Shown here one piece after another: positions 1 through 8,491 of a stretch of DNA of 40,226 bases. Position 1 is the stretch's first letter, and every line of letters begins with the position of its first letter. Position numbers and translations under genes: made by a program. Under the pieces are notes generated by a model. The model worked only from the letters and a program-made list of their open reading frames with translations, was not told the DNA's origin and did no database searches. The stretch comes from Halanaerobiales bacterium (GTDB lineage: Bacteria; Bacillota; Halanaerobiia; Halanaerobiales; M55B127): the NCBI GenBank assembly GCA_018399995.1, contig JAGYMU010000010.1, positions 1 through 40,226 of the forward strand, given 5' to 3'.

Positions 1-121
1 ATTGTTTAGAGAATAACAATTAATCTAGTACTCAACTTAGGGTTTCTTATTAAATTTTTAAACGTTCTTCAAACCTGTTATAACAAAAACATTAATAAAG
101 AAAGGCAAAAAAACATAAAAA

Positions 122-198
122 TGGCACGGGCAGGAGGACTTGAACCCCCAACACCAAGATTTGGAGTCTTGTGCTCTACCAGATTGAGCTATACCCGT
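122..198 (-). tRNA. trnW: tRNA-Trp (anticodon CCA)
   Basis: Read on the minus strand, this 77-nt sequence folds as a cloverleaf. The 7-bp acceptor pairs ACGGGTA with TGCCCGT (one G-U), the anticodon stem is CAAGA/TCTTG and the 7-nt loop CTCCAAA presents CCA. The T-arm contains GGTTCAAGTCC. Discriminator G and the 3' CCA are encoded. It lies 26 nt downstream of the tmRNA on the same strand, so both are probably processed from one precursor. Confidence 0.96.
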
Positions 199-224
199 GT
201 GTTAGAAAAGTTTATATTTATTTT

Positions 225-582
225 TGGTGGAGGTGGTGGGAATCGAACCCACGTACTATATAACTCACCCTTCTAGCGACTACGATCGTAGTTTGTTTTT
301 TAATTTCATTATATAAACCCCAACAAACAGGGTCTTATATAACTAAGCTGTTATTGTCCCATTTTCCTACAACTATCAGAAAATGGTGAGCCTGCTAATT
401 ATGGCACTTGAACACCTTCACAGACAAAAGGCGAGCAAGCGTTAACAGCCTACGCGGCTGCTAAGGCGTAACTATTATCTTCGTTTGCAGATAATTTTAT
501 TTATCCAGTGTTTTACGAGTGAAAGGATATCCTCGGACCGCTCTAAAAGGATTCGCCATACAGGCGAAACCAGAACACCCCC
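225..582 (-). ncRNA. ssrA: tmRNA (transfer-messenger RNA)
   Basis: This 358-nt minus-strand RNA rescues stalled ribosomes together with SmpB, whose gene is not in the window. The 5' end GGGGGTG pairs with CACCTCC next to the encoded A-CCA end, forming the tRNA-like acceptor. A T-arm (GGTTCGATTCC) lies near the 3' end. The tag reading frame runs from 488 down to a TAG at 450-452 and encodes ANEDNSYALAAA, a normal degradation tag with a hydrophobic Ala-rich C-terminus. The one-piece (not permuted) organisation is clear. The promoter lies immediately upstream. Confidence 0.97.
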
Positions 583-612
583 ATTAAGGGTTTGTTTTTT
601 ACAGCAATTAAT

Positions 613-641
613 ATTATAAACTATATTAAGACAATTGTCAA
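613..641 (-). promoter_or_regulatory. Consensus sigma-A promoter of ssrA-trnW
   Basis: On the minus strand a perfect TTGACA (636-641) is separated by 17 bp from a perfect TATAAT (613-618). Transcription would start near 606, about 24 nt before the mature tmRNA 5' end. Such a strong promoter fits a stable RNA. The rest of 583-772 holds only an imperfect inverted repeat (668-676 with 685-693), which may be a weak terminator for the gene ending at 773. Confidence 0.9.
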
Positions 642-772
642 ACCACATATGAAAATACTAAATTTTCAAGAATCCTTTTATAACAGGGTTCTTAGTATAT
701 ACTTATAATATAAGTTTGTATATTTAACAATAGGCTATTTCTCTTAAGTCTCTATTGATATTATAACACATA

Positions 773-1225
773 TTACTGATTTTTTCTATAATATTCCATT
801 AACCTCTCTGCAAATTCTGCTTTAAATTTTATAGTACCATCTTTATTCATCTCTTTTAAATCTTCTTTATTCAGATTTATTTCAACTGAATTATATGGAA
901 GCCAAATAATCTGCAGCCATTTTCTATATGTTCTCATCTCAAAATTGGTGTTATCTAATTCAAATGTTGAATAGCCGGGAGTAAAAGTACTTTCTTTTGT
1001 AGAATCAAAAGAAACTTCAATTTTATATCCAGGATTAATACTGGCCATTTGTAAATTAACCTTATCTTTTTCTGTATTATGATAGACATTTATTAAAATA
1101 TTTTCATTTTTAAACTCACTTTGATCAACTATTATTTCATCTCCACCTTTATATGTAATAGCAAAACTAATCACTAAAACTGCAATAAGAAGAGTAAATA
1201 TAATATAATTAAAATGCTTAGGCAT
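773..1225 (-). CDS. Small membrane-anchored protein of unknown function
   Basis: A 150-residue protein with one N-terminal hydrophobic segment (about residues 8-24) followed by a polar domain rich in beta-prone stretches. It is therefore probably anchored in the cytoplasmic membrane with the bulk outside. I recognise no family or catalytic motif. It begins 17 nt after the stop of the S41 peptidase on the same strand and is probably cotranscribed with it, which suggests a partner or substrate role for the extracytoplasmic peptidase. That link is only contextual. The Ile-Lys-rich composition matches its neighbours. Confidence 0.75.
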   Translation of the reverse strand: MPKHFNYIIFTLLIAVLVISFAITYKGGDEIIVDQSEFKNENILINVYHNTEKDKVNLQMASINPGYKIEVSFDSTKESTFTPGYSTFELDNTNFEMRTYRKWLQIIWLPYNSVEINLNKEDLKEMNKDGTIKFKAEFAERLMEYYRKNQ

Positions 1226-1242
1226 ATATTTCCAACTCCTTT

Positions 1243-2625
1243 CTATAAACTTATTGATCTTATAACCATCTTTTTATAATTCTCTTCACCATATTGATAT
1301 TTTAATTTGCTAATATCTAAATTTATATCTGGCATGACCCCGCGCCCGTTATCAAAACCAGCAGGCCTCAAAAAGTACTTATATGAAATACCCAATGATA
1401 ATTTAGAATTAGGTAATTTGTCACTAATTATATCCCCATAACAGGAAGCTAAGCCGCCTGTTTCTTCACCTAATATAATGCCCGCATTATGATCTTTAAC
1501 AATTGCAGCAAAATCAACAGCAGTTGAAAAAGTAAAGTTTGAAGTAATCAAATAAATATCACCATCAAATCTTAAATCATTTTCTTTTGTTTCTTCTTTT
1601 GTAGAAGTAAATACTATTAAATCATCTCTATCCTTTTTAAATTGGTAATACAAATTTGTAAAAATATTAAATCTATCATGAAAAACATAATCAGAATATT
1701 TCATTCTCACTTCTTTGAATAAACGATAAGAACCGTCATATATATATTCAAAGAGATATTTAGCTAAATCTGTATTTCCTCCTCCATTTTCACTTATATC
1801 TATAAACAAGTTATTAATTTCTTTCTTATTTATTTCTTTAAAATATTTTTTTATATCTTTTTTAAAAACACTTTTTAATGATCCATTAAAAGTATTTATA
1901 GTCAAATAAGCATTGCCTTTAATAGGAAAATCTAATGTCCAATTTTTAGTTTCATCTTTCTTTTTATGATCAATGCGGACATCTTTTAAGACCCCTTTTA
2001 AACTAATTACAAACTCTTTTCCTATATTATTCTTTAATAATAGATCATATTCATGATCAAAATCAAATAATGCCCATAAATAAATAGGGAAAGTTTTTTC
2101 CAAAACTGCATATGCATAGATTTCATTTTCACTACTTATACTCTCTATCATCTTATCGATAATTTCATTAATCCTTATTCCATTTATAGTAAGAATCTCA
2201 GTATTTTTCTCTATCTCTGCTTCAGAATAATTGTTTTCTATCAATACCTTATCATCGATTAGCTTAATATCTAAGGGAAATATCTCAGCTCCCTTATCAT
2301 AAGCATCATTAAATTGTTTATTGATACTAATATAAGTATGAGCATCCTTAAAAGAAGCAACAAAGGGAGAAAATATTCTATATATCTCACGGCTACTCCA
2401 TCTATCTTTTTCTTTAAGTCTTTCTGTTATTTTTTTAATTTTTTCTTCACTTTCATCTTTGCTGATGTGAAAATAAATATTAGGATGTACTTCCTCAAAC
2501 CTATTCACTAAGTAATCTAGATCTAAAATAGCCTCATCCTTAGTAATAACCTCTGCAGAAACATCTAATGTAAAAAGTATTATTATAATAATTACTAATA
2601 CTAAAATCTTATATCTTTTTTTCAA
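1243..2625 (-). CDS. S41 family peptidase, secreted or membrane-anchored
   Basis: A 460-residue protein with an N-terminal signal or anchor (hydrophobic residues about 8-20, followed by a VSA-like site near 22-24). The C-terminal half has S41 (tail-specific protease) features: FIDISENGGGN at about 274-284, the segment TSNFTFSTAVDFA at about 361-373 with Ser367 as the likely nucleophile, GEETGG at 386-391 and GVMPDI near 429-434. No clear PDZ domain is visible; residues 30-230 form a separate N-terminal region. It is first of a two-gene unit with the small membrane protein. The substrate cannot be told from sequence, and some relatives in this superfamily act on exported peptides. Confidence 0.85.
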   Translation of the reverse strand: MKKRYKILVLVIIIIILFTLDVSAEVITKDEAILDLDYLVNRFEEVHPNIYFHISKDESEEKIKKITERLKEKDRWSSREIYRIFSPFVASFKDAHTYISINKQFNDAYDKGAEIFPLDIKLIDDKVLIENNYSEAEIEKNTEILTINGIRINEIIDKMIESISSENEIYAYAVLEKTFPIYLWALFDFDHEYDLLLKNNIGKEFVISLKGVLKDVRIDHKKKDETKNWTLDFPIKGNAYLTINTFNGSLKSVFKKDIKKYFKEINKKEINNLFIDISENGGGNTDLAKYLFEYIYDGSYRLFKEVRMKYSDYVFHDRFNIFTNLYYQFKKDRDDLIVFTSTKEETKENDLRFDGDIYLITSNFTFSTAVDFAAIVKDHNAGIILGEETGGLASCYGDIISDKLPNSKLSLGISYKYFLRPAGFDNGRGVMPDINLDISKLKYQYGEENYKKMVIRSISL

Positions 2626-2881
2626 TCTTATTCCTCCACATCATTTTATAAAAAATAAATTAAAGATTACATAAATGCCTATTATTTTAAATTGTTCAGC
2701 TTATAAAGCTGGCTTATCTGTATAAAATATATTTTTTGCGAAATAATACTTCCCTCTAGACAATACTATCCCTATCTGTCAGGGTTTTGACTTCTTGTAT
2801 TATCATATTGACTAATCTAATTTGAGTAGGACATATATCACTTTTGCTGTTTTCTTTAACCATGATTTTACATTTTTAAAA

Positions 2882-3775
2882 TTATGATTTGGATATTAAC
2901 TTGTAATTTTCTATTTTTTGCATCCATTTCTTGAATTCGTAGAACCTCTGCTTAGTCTCTTCATATCCCACCTGATAAAGTTCTTCTAATTTCTCTTTAT
3001 TATTATTTAAGGCCCTCATTTTTACCTTCTTTTGAGGTCTAAAGACGAAAACCTGACCTTCTTTTTCTAATTTATTGATCCATTTTATCCTTTCATTATA
3101 AACCTTATGTCTTTCATTTAATTTATTCACCAGTTTTGGGTAGTCTCTTAACAACAATTTTAATATGGCTTTAGACCTCTTCGATTTTAACTTAAAACCC
3201 TTATGCCTGGTAAGTATTAAAACATTATGCTCATAATCATCTTCTATAGCTTTTGTGAGCGGTATGGAATTTGTTACGCCCCCATCATAATAATAACTGC
3301 CGTTTATCTCTACAGGTTTTGTTATTATTGGTATACTGCTGGAAGCTCTTAAGATTTTTTCTCCAAACAACTTTGCATCAAAGTCATCTTTATCGAAATA
3401 CTCTGTTTCACCAGTTTCACAGTTTGTAACTACCACTTTAAATGTTATGGGGGATTGTGCAAAGGTCTCGTAATCAAAAGGTACTATATCATTAGGTAAC
3501 TTTTTAAAAAGAAAATCCATACCAAAATAGTTGCCCTCTTTTATTAAATTCTTCAATCCACAGTACCTTTCATCTTCAACCAGGTCGATAAACACCCTTT
3601 TGTTTCTTTCCCTCTGTTCGGATACATAGTCTGCACCATTGTTAGCGCCGGCTGAAACTCCGATCACATAAGGAAACTTGATCTTTTTCTGCATCAGGTA
3701 ATCTAGCACTCCTGCAGTATATGCACCTCGCATTCCGCCCCCTTCTAAAACAAGCCCTATATTTTCCAAATACAT
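2882..3775 (-). CDS. Patatin-like phospholipase
   Basis: A 297-residue cytoplasmic protein of the bacterial patatin family (YjjU-like), a Ser-Asp dyad lipid acyl hydrolase. Visible motifs are the oxyanion loop GGGMRG (12-17), the nucleophile elbow GVSAG with Ser41, and DGG with Asp164. The C-terminal 100 residues are Lys/Arg-rich. The open frame extends five codons further upstream (to 3790), but those codons contain the Shine-Dalgarno GGAGAGGGTG, which is correctly spaced from the ATG at 3775, so 3775 is preferred. It lies upstream of an unremarkable 256-nt gap (2626-2881). Confidence 0.9.
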   Translation of the reverse strand: MYLENIGLVLEGGGMRGAYTAGVLDYLMQKKIKFPYVIGVSAGANNGADYVSEQRERNKRVFIDLVEDERYCGLKNLIKEGNYFGMDFLFKKLPNDIVPFDYETFAQSPITFKVVVTNCETGETEYFDKDDFDAKLFGEKILRASSSIPIITKPVEINGSYYYDGGVTNSIPLTKAIEDDYEHNVLILTRHKGFKLKSKRSKAILKLLLRDYPKLVNKLNERHKVYNERIKWINKLEKEGQVFVFRPQKKVKMRALNNNKEKLEELYQVGYEETKQRFYEFKKWMQKIENYKLISKS

Positions 3776-3847
3776 TAACACCCTCTCCATATTTAAATAT
3801 TTATTATTTGTAGTATGAAATTATTTTTATATTATTAATAACAAGTT

Positions 3848-4543
3848 CTATTTAAGAAACTTTTTTCTTTTTTTGTTTAAATTATTTATTAACTTCTGTC
3901 TATGAAAAATATAGCCATGACCTGGATAAAAGATCTGGCAGTTAGATTTTGCTATCTTCTCCCAGCTCCTATATAGCTTTTGTGCATCATCTGCAAAGGG
4001 TGGATTGATCGTAAAGGGTACAAAACTAAACATAGTATCTCCTACAAAACAGTACCTGTTCTCAATTATTAAACAGATAGAACCGGCCGAGTGTCCGGGT
4101 GTATGAATTACTTCACCTTCAAAACCAAATCCGCGGATATCATAATAATCTCTGATCTCTATATCAGCTTTTACAGGTTTGAAACTACTTCGCTTTCCTT
4201 TGATTAGCCCCATAATTTTAATTCCCAAACCACCTAAAAGGCTATTTCCACCCGGTAAATATGACTCGCCTTTTTTTAAAAGTTCTGCTTCCTCAACATG
4301 AACAAGTACGGGGGCCTGAGTTTTTTTCTTTATAATTTGTAAATTACCCACATGATCATAATGTACATGTGTGATGATGATAAGTTTTATATCACTATAT
4401 TTGATATGATATTCTTTCATCTTAGCTTTTAATCTTTCAAAAGTGCCTTCAACCCCGGCATCAACTAGAATATACCCTGAATTTCCTTTAATCAGATATG
4501 AATTTGCTATTCCCATTTTGATCTTTATGTATTTACCATTCAT
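3848..4543 (-). CDS. Metallo-beta-lactamase fold hydrolase
   Basis: A 231-residue protein with the full dinuclear metal site of the family: THVHYDH (His59, His61, Asp63, His64), GHSAG with His151, GDT with Asp169, and the final YPGHG with His209. This arrangement is typical of general MBL-fold hydrolases such as the glyoxalase II, lactonase and thioesterase groups. Nothing indicates antibiotic hydrolysis. There is no signal peptide, so it is probably cytoplasmic. It lies 72 nt upstream of the patatin gene on the same strand and may be cotranscribed. Confidence 0.9.
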   Translation of the reverse strand: MNGKYIKIKMGIANSYLIKGNSGYILVDAGVEGTFERLKAKMKEYHIKYSDIKLIIITHVHYDHVGNLQIIKKKTQAPVLVHVEEAELLKKGESYLPGGNSLLGGLGIKIMGLIKGKRSSFKPVKADIEIRDYYDIRGFGFEGEVIHTPGHSAGSICLIIENRYCFVGDTMFSFVPFTINPPFADDAQKLYRSWEKIAKSNCQIFYPGHGYIFHRQKLINNLNKKRKKFLK

Positions 4544-4725
4544 CTTTTAAGCCTTCTTTTTATTTAAGATAAAAAAAATAATCACACAAAATAAAATTCT
4601 TTCTTTATTTTATAGGAATCTAATTTTAACTAATCCAGTGAAATCGCAGTAATAATTTGAATAAAAATTATAAAAATCTTATTAACTGAACAATATTATA
4701 ATTACATAATATATAAATTTATCTT

Positions 4726-5232
4726 TTATCGGTATTTTCTTTCCCAGACCTCACGCATAACTATATCCTTATTATCTTCAAGATGATCTGTGGCCAGTAT
4801 ACCGTATAAATGATCAATCTCATGTTGAAATAACTCAGATAAATCATCTGAGAACTCTTCTACATACTCTTCTCCCTTAATATCCTGATATTTCACTTTG
4901 ATCTGTTTAGCCCTCTGTATTTTAACAAAGAAGTTAACATTAAAACTAAAACAGCTGTCCCATACTGCAAAAGTTTGAGAACTCTTCTCTATGATTACGG
5001 GATTAACCATTAAAATTTCATTACCATCCTTATTATAATATACTATCTTTTGATGGTAACCTATTTGAGGAGCCGCAATAGCCCTGCCAATTTCATATTC
5101 GTTTTGGAAATTTAAAAGAGTATCATGCAAATCTTCTACTTTTCTTTCTAATTCCTGATCGAATTCCTTTACCTGAACCGATTTTTTTCTTAATACATTA
5201 CTACCCAGCTTATATATTTTCTTAACCGCCAT
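4726..5232 (-). CDS. Divergent peptide deformylase
   Basis: A 168-residue protein matching the length and motif order of peptide deformylase, which removes the formyl group from nascent proteins. Motif 3 is intact: QHEIDHL supplies His137, Glu138 and His141, and Cys94 is the third metal ligand. Motif 1 is GRAIAAPQ (49-56) where GxGLAAPQ is usual, and motif 2 is DSCFS (92-96) where EGCLS is usual. The metal site therefore remains but the substrate-facing loops differ. It could be an accessory deformylase or act on another formylated or acylated substrate. The ATG at 5232 follows AGGAGGAAG. Confidence 0.85.
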   Translation of the reverse strand: MAVKKIYKLGSNVLRKKSVQVKEFDQELERKVEDLHDTLLNFQNEYEIGRAIAAPQIGYHQKIVYYNKDGNEILMVNPVIIEKSSQTFAVWDSCFSFNVNFFVKIQRAKQIKVKYQDIKGEEYVEEFSDDLSELFQHEIDHLYGILATDHLEDNKDIVMREVWERKYR

Positions 5233-5261
5233 CTACTGCTTCCTCCTATTTAGAATCAATA

Positions 5262-6014
5262 TTAATTATTTTCTATAAACCACTTTTCTGCAAAGTCTAC
5301 GACTCTTTTCTGGTTAAGTAGCTTTGCATCTGCCAATCCAATTTTTCCTGATTTTATATCAAATTCTTTTTCAAAAGCTTCTCCAATTTTATTGAAATCT
5401 TCAGAATCAAACTCTATATCTTTAAACTCCTTCCAAACTCTTTTCCCATTGATGAGGATAGGAGCTCCATTTACAAAAATTTCCCGTATCCCGGACCTCA
5501 TTTCTGATAGATGAAAGAAAGTATTACTATCATAATCAACTCCAACTAATAATACATAACCACCAAGTTCATTAAACTTGCCCAGGGGTGAGTTATCTCC
5601 TAATCCATAATCCAAACTATGCTCTTTTGTTATATAATCTGAATCTTTACCCCAGACCGCAAAAGAAAAGCTGGGATGTTTACTCCTCTTGTAGGGGTAA
5701 TGTCTTTTTTGAAAGCAGGCATATTCTCCTTAATATCTTCAATTCATTCTTTTGGCACCGGTGGATTGGACCAGTAAGTGGGATCTGAATAATCACTAGA
5801 GTAAGCCGGCATCATTATATTCCCTTTTTTTGTTATAAGATCCATTAAAGCCTGTATTAAAGCAACTGCCCCTCCAGTTACCCATCCTATCCGGCTTAAA
5901 GAGGAATGAACCATAATATTCATTCCCTCTTTTAAACCCAGTTTCTCAAAATCTTTTAAATATTTTCTTCGTATAAGCTCGATTGGACTGTTCTATAATA
6001 TCTTTCTCGCTCAT
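5262..6014 (-). pseudogene. Decayed AAC(3)-type antibiotic N-acetyltransferase gene
   Basis: The region reads as an aminoglycoside 3-N-acetyltransferase family protein in pieces. After an ATG at 6014 the frame breaks near 5985. A second frame then gives a long match-like stretch ([15 protein letters not shown], then [11 protein letters not shown]), interrupted by TGA at 5744-5746 where the family has Trp. Near 5685 the sequence jumps from PTRG to SKHPSFSF with a loss of roughly 15-20 residues and a frame change. The C-terminal 117 residues are open from 5615 to 5262 (GLGDNSPLGK, LLVGVDYDSNTFFHLSE). The original gene started inside the stop of the upstream acetyltransferase gene (TAATG overlap). 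Confidence 0.85.
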
Positions 6015-6580
6015 TATCTTCTCTCTTCATCAAATCTCTTGATCACTTCACAAGGGTTACCAACTGCTATAACATCTTCTGGAATATCTTTAATAACCAC
6101 GCTCCCCGCACCTACAGTAGAATTGGACCCTATTTTTATGCCAGGAGAAATTACAGCCCCTCCTCCTATCCAAACATTATCACCGATTATTATCTTCTTT
6201 CCATACTCTGTTTTAGCTAATCTTTCTTTTGGTTCAGTCGGATGAGTAGCCGTATAAATATGAACTCCCGGACCTAAGCTAACCCCATCTCCTATCATTA
6301 TTTGAGTAACATCGAGCATTATACAGTTAAAATTCGCAGAAAAATCTTCGCCTATTTCAATATTATATCCGTAGTCACAATAAAAAGGAGGCTCTATCAA
6401 AAAGTTTTCACCAATTTTTCCAAACAACTCTTTAAACAATTCACAACGCTTAATTTGATCAACCGGTGAAGAGTGATTTAAAGTATGCAGTAATTTGCGG
6501 GTTTTCATCCGTTCTGTTATTAACTGTCTATCCATGGGGTTATAAAAATCTCCCCTTACCATCTTTTCTTTTTCATTCAT
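6014..6580 (-). CDS. Hexapeptide-repeat O-acetyltransferase (maltose/galactoside acetyltransferase type)
   Basis: A 188-residue left-handed beta-helix acetyltransferase. The N-terminal segment MVRGDFYNPMDRQL is the acceptor-binding helix region typical of maltose/galactoside acetyltransferases. Hexapeptide turns run through the middle and end (GDGVSLGPG, GDNVWIGGGAVISPG, GSNSTVGAGSVV), and the ATHPTEP segment carries the probable catalytic His. It transfers acetyl from acetyl-CoA to a sugar hydroxyl, but the exact sugar is unknown. The frame is open to 6628, but AAGGAGG sits 8 nt before the ATG at 6580, so that start is chosen. Its stop overlaps the start of the AAC(3) pseudogene. Confidence 0.9.
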   Translation of the reverse strand: MNEKEKMVRGDFYNPMDRQLITERMKTRKLLHTLNHSSPVDQIKRCELFKELFGKIGENFLIEPPFYCDYGYNIEIGEDFSANFNCIMLDVTQIMIGDGVSLGPGVHIYTATHPTEPKERLAKTEYGKKIIIGDNVWIGGGAVISPGIKIGSNSTVGAGSVVIKDIPEDVIAVGNPCEVIKRFDEERR

Positions 6581-6731
6581 AATAAAAACCTCCTTATTGA
6601 AACAATAATATTCCTTTGGCTTTTTCAACCAAAAATATTGAGCTAATTTTCAATCACATCTATATTAACCTGGTTGTTATTAATCGAAAAAACAGCCATC
6701 CGGTTTAAGTAAATCAATCAATAAATTTAAA

Positions 6732-7049
6732 CTATACTATTTCTTTAAAAAAATATATAAAGAGTAATGTTATAATAAAAGTTATTATTATAAACTGCCC
6801 GGATATTTTTGGGCAAAAAACCAACCAACCTGCTCTTAATACAATTATAGAAGTAACATAAATTATAATTAAAATAAAAGCTATTAGAAAAACTTCTAAA
6901 AAAAATCCTAATTCAGCTTCTTTTTTCTAAACAAAAAAGTATTAAGCCCTTCTTTGTCAATTAACTTTTTAGTTGCTACTACAAGAAATAACAAGAATAT
7001 ATTAATAATACCTGTGCTGATCGGCTGGCCATAAATTGAACTTTGCCCA
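6732..7049 (-). pseudogene. Remnant of a CPBP-like multi-pass membrane protein
   Basis: This stretch has no complete gene. On the minus strand, just after the stop of the alpha/beta hydrolase, two frames joined by a shift near 6928 give about 100 hydrophobic residues: a segment with INIFLLFLVVATKKLIDKEG, then EAELGFFLEVFLIAFILIII, and later FIIITFIITLLFIYFF before a stop at 6732-6734. The order of helix, KKLID and a loop resembles the N-terminal part of CPBP intramembrane protease-family proteins. There is no start codon and no room for the catalytic helices, so it is a truncated relic. The remaining bases 6629-6731 show nothing. Confidence 0.5.
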
Positions 7050-7826
7050 CTATTTTAGGTATTTTTCATTGAATAAGACCGCTTTTTCTAACATTCCAGT
7101 ACTGATATAATGGTCCATACCCGGATATTCTTGCAGCATAATTTTGTTTTCATTTTGATAATAGGCTTCTGCTTTTTTATAGAAATATCTCTGTGCTTCA
7201 ATTGGAATAGAGGAATCTTGATCACCATGCAGCAATAATATTGGCCTATCCGCCAGTAGATTTAAATGACCAGCAGGGTCATATTTGATGAGTTCCTTTT
7301 TGTAATTATGATACTTTAGATTGTGTTCTTTCTGATCAAAAGATTCTAATTTATGCCAGGCACACGCCCCATTAAAAACCACCAAGCTTTTAAAAATATC
7401 ATGCTGTACAAATATACCGGAAGATATAAAGCCACCCATCGATGTACCCATAATTCCAACTCGGGATCCATCTGTTTCTTTTAGATTATTAATTTTTTCA
7501 ATAATAATAGGAGCCTCTTGAATAGATGTTAAAATCGTTTCGAACAGATATTTTTCCAGCATACCATCTTTATTATGATCGATCATATCCCGCTCCCCGT
7601 GATATATGGAGTCAGGCACAATAACTTGATAACCATAGGCTGCCAGACAACCTGCTTTGAACCTTTGATAATTTTTATTAGAAGACCAGCCGTGGTAGTA
7701 AAGAAGGGTTGGTAGTTTGTCCTGTTCAGTTTTGGGTATAAATCTTAAACAGGCTATATCCTCTATCATTAATTTTTCTTCACTTATAAATATATTGGAT
7801 AATTTTTCTTCATTGATTGACATCAT
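7050..7826 (-). CDS. Alpha/beta hydrolase (prolyl oligopeptidase/dienelactone-hydrolase-like)
   Basis: A 258-residue single-domain esterase-like protein. The oxyanion region YYHGWSS is at about 43-49, the nucleophile elbow GTSMG has Ser129, LLLHGDQD holds acid Asp204, and GMDH holds His239. The triad is complete and in the expected order. The substrate is not evident. The gene begins ATG-ATG (7826 or 7823) behind GAGGTG; the second Met has the more usual spacing. It is 60 nt downstream of the flavoprotein gene. The region after its stop holds the membrane protein remnant. Confidence 0.88.
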   Translation of the reverse strand: MMSINEEKLSNIFISEEKLMIEDIACLRFIPKTEQDKLPTLLYYHGWSSNKNYQRFKAGCLAAYGYQVIVPDSIYHGERDMIDHNKDGMLEKYLFETILTSIQEAPIIIEKINNLKETDGSRVGIMGTSMGGFISSGIFVQHDIFKSLVVFNGACAWHKLESFDQKEHNLKYHNYKKELIKYDPAGHLNLLADRPILLLHGDQDSSIPIEAQRYFYKKAEAYYQNENKIMLQEYPGMDHYISTGMLEKAVLFNEKYLK

Positions 7827-7886
7827 ATTACACCTCAGATCTGTTATATGAAAAATACATTCTTTAAGATGGGAAATTATAATCTA

Positions 7887-8480
7887 CTACTTTAATTTAT
7901 TCATAACATCTGCCATCCTGTCGCCCAAATTTTTAGCCAGCTTTTCAGCTTTTTTATCTTTTTTTATGGGACGCCAGCCGTCTGTCTTTTCCGCTGTCCC
8001 AATTACCATATTTGCTTCGGTTTGCGGTGCTCCACATGGAACAATAATTAACATCCCATGCATAAGACCAAATCTATAAATATCTTCGGTAGTACTTTGA
8101 CCGCCCCCCTGGTTAAGGCCAGAAGAAGATATAACACCCAGTATTTTATCTTTTAATCTCTGATCATCCATTTTAAGATAACGGGTGCGGTCCATAAATT
8201 TTTTAATCTGAGCGGTAGGTGTTCCAAAATAGGAAGGAGAAGCCATCAAAATACCATCGGCTTTTATCAATTTGTCCCCGATTTTTTCCATATCATCATC
8301 GAGTACACATTTGCCCTTTCTTAAGCATTTATTACAACCTGTACAGAACTTTATGTCATAATCTATTATATGTAATAATTCAGTTTCTATATTCTTTTCT
8401 GATAAAACTTTTAATGATTTTTTTAATAGAAAATGAGTCCCCCTTTTTACCGGACTCCCTAAAATACCTATTACTTTCAT
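7887..8480 (-). CDS. NADPH-dependent FMN reductase / iron-sulfur flavoprotein
   Basis: A 197-residue flavodoxin-fold oxidoreductase. The N-terminal GILGSPVKRGTH is the FMN phosphate loop, and CTGCNKCLRKGKC provides four closely spaced Cys as in iron-sulfur flavoproteins, where they hold a 4Fe-4S cluster. MASPSYFGTPTAQIKKFMDR is the isoalloxazine-side segment typical of this family. It probably transfers electrons in the anaerobic cytoplasm. The frame could start one codon earlier at TTG, but the ATG at 8480 lies 7 nt from GAGGTG and is preferred. It starts 11 nt after the pyrophosphatase stop and is likely in one operon with it. Confidence 0.9.
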   Translation of the reverse strand: MKVIGILGSPVKRGTHFLLKKSLKVLSEKNIETELLHIIDYDIKFCTGCNKCLRKGKCVLDDDMEKIGDKLIKADGILMASPSYFGTPTAQIKKFMDRTRYLKMDDQRLKDKILGVISSSGLNQGGGQSTTEDIYRFGLMHGMLIIVPCGAPQTEANMVIGTAEKTDGWRPIKKDKKAEKLAKNLGDRMADVMNKLK

Positions 8481-8491
8481 CAATTAACACC

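Noticed and set aside
2314-2511. Open frame of 65 codons on the plus strand within the S41 gene
   Set aside because: Antisense shadow of a well-supported coding region, no ribosome site, low-complexity product.
2690-2720. Palindrome around CAGCTTATAAAGCTG
   Set aside because: Short and AT-rich, not positioned with a T-tract or near a recognisable promoter.
3848-4543. Metallo-beta-lactamase fold read as an antibiotic-resistance enzyme
   Set aside because: Only general fold motifs are present; there is no signal peptide or class B active-site pattern, so a housekeeping or detoxification hydrolase is more likely.
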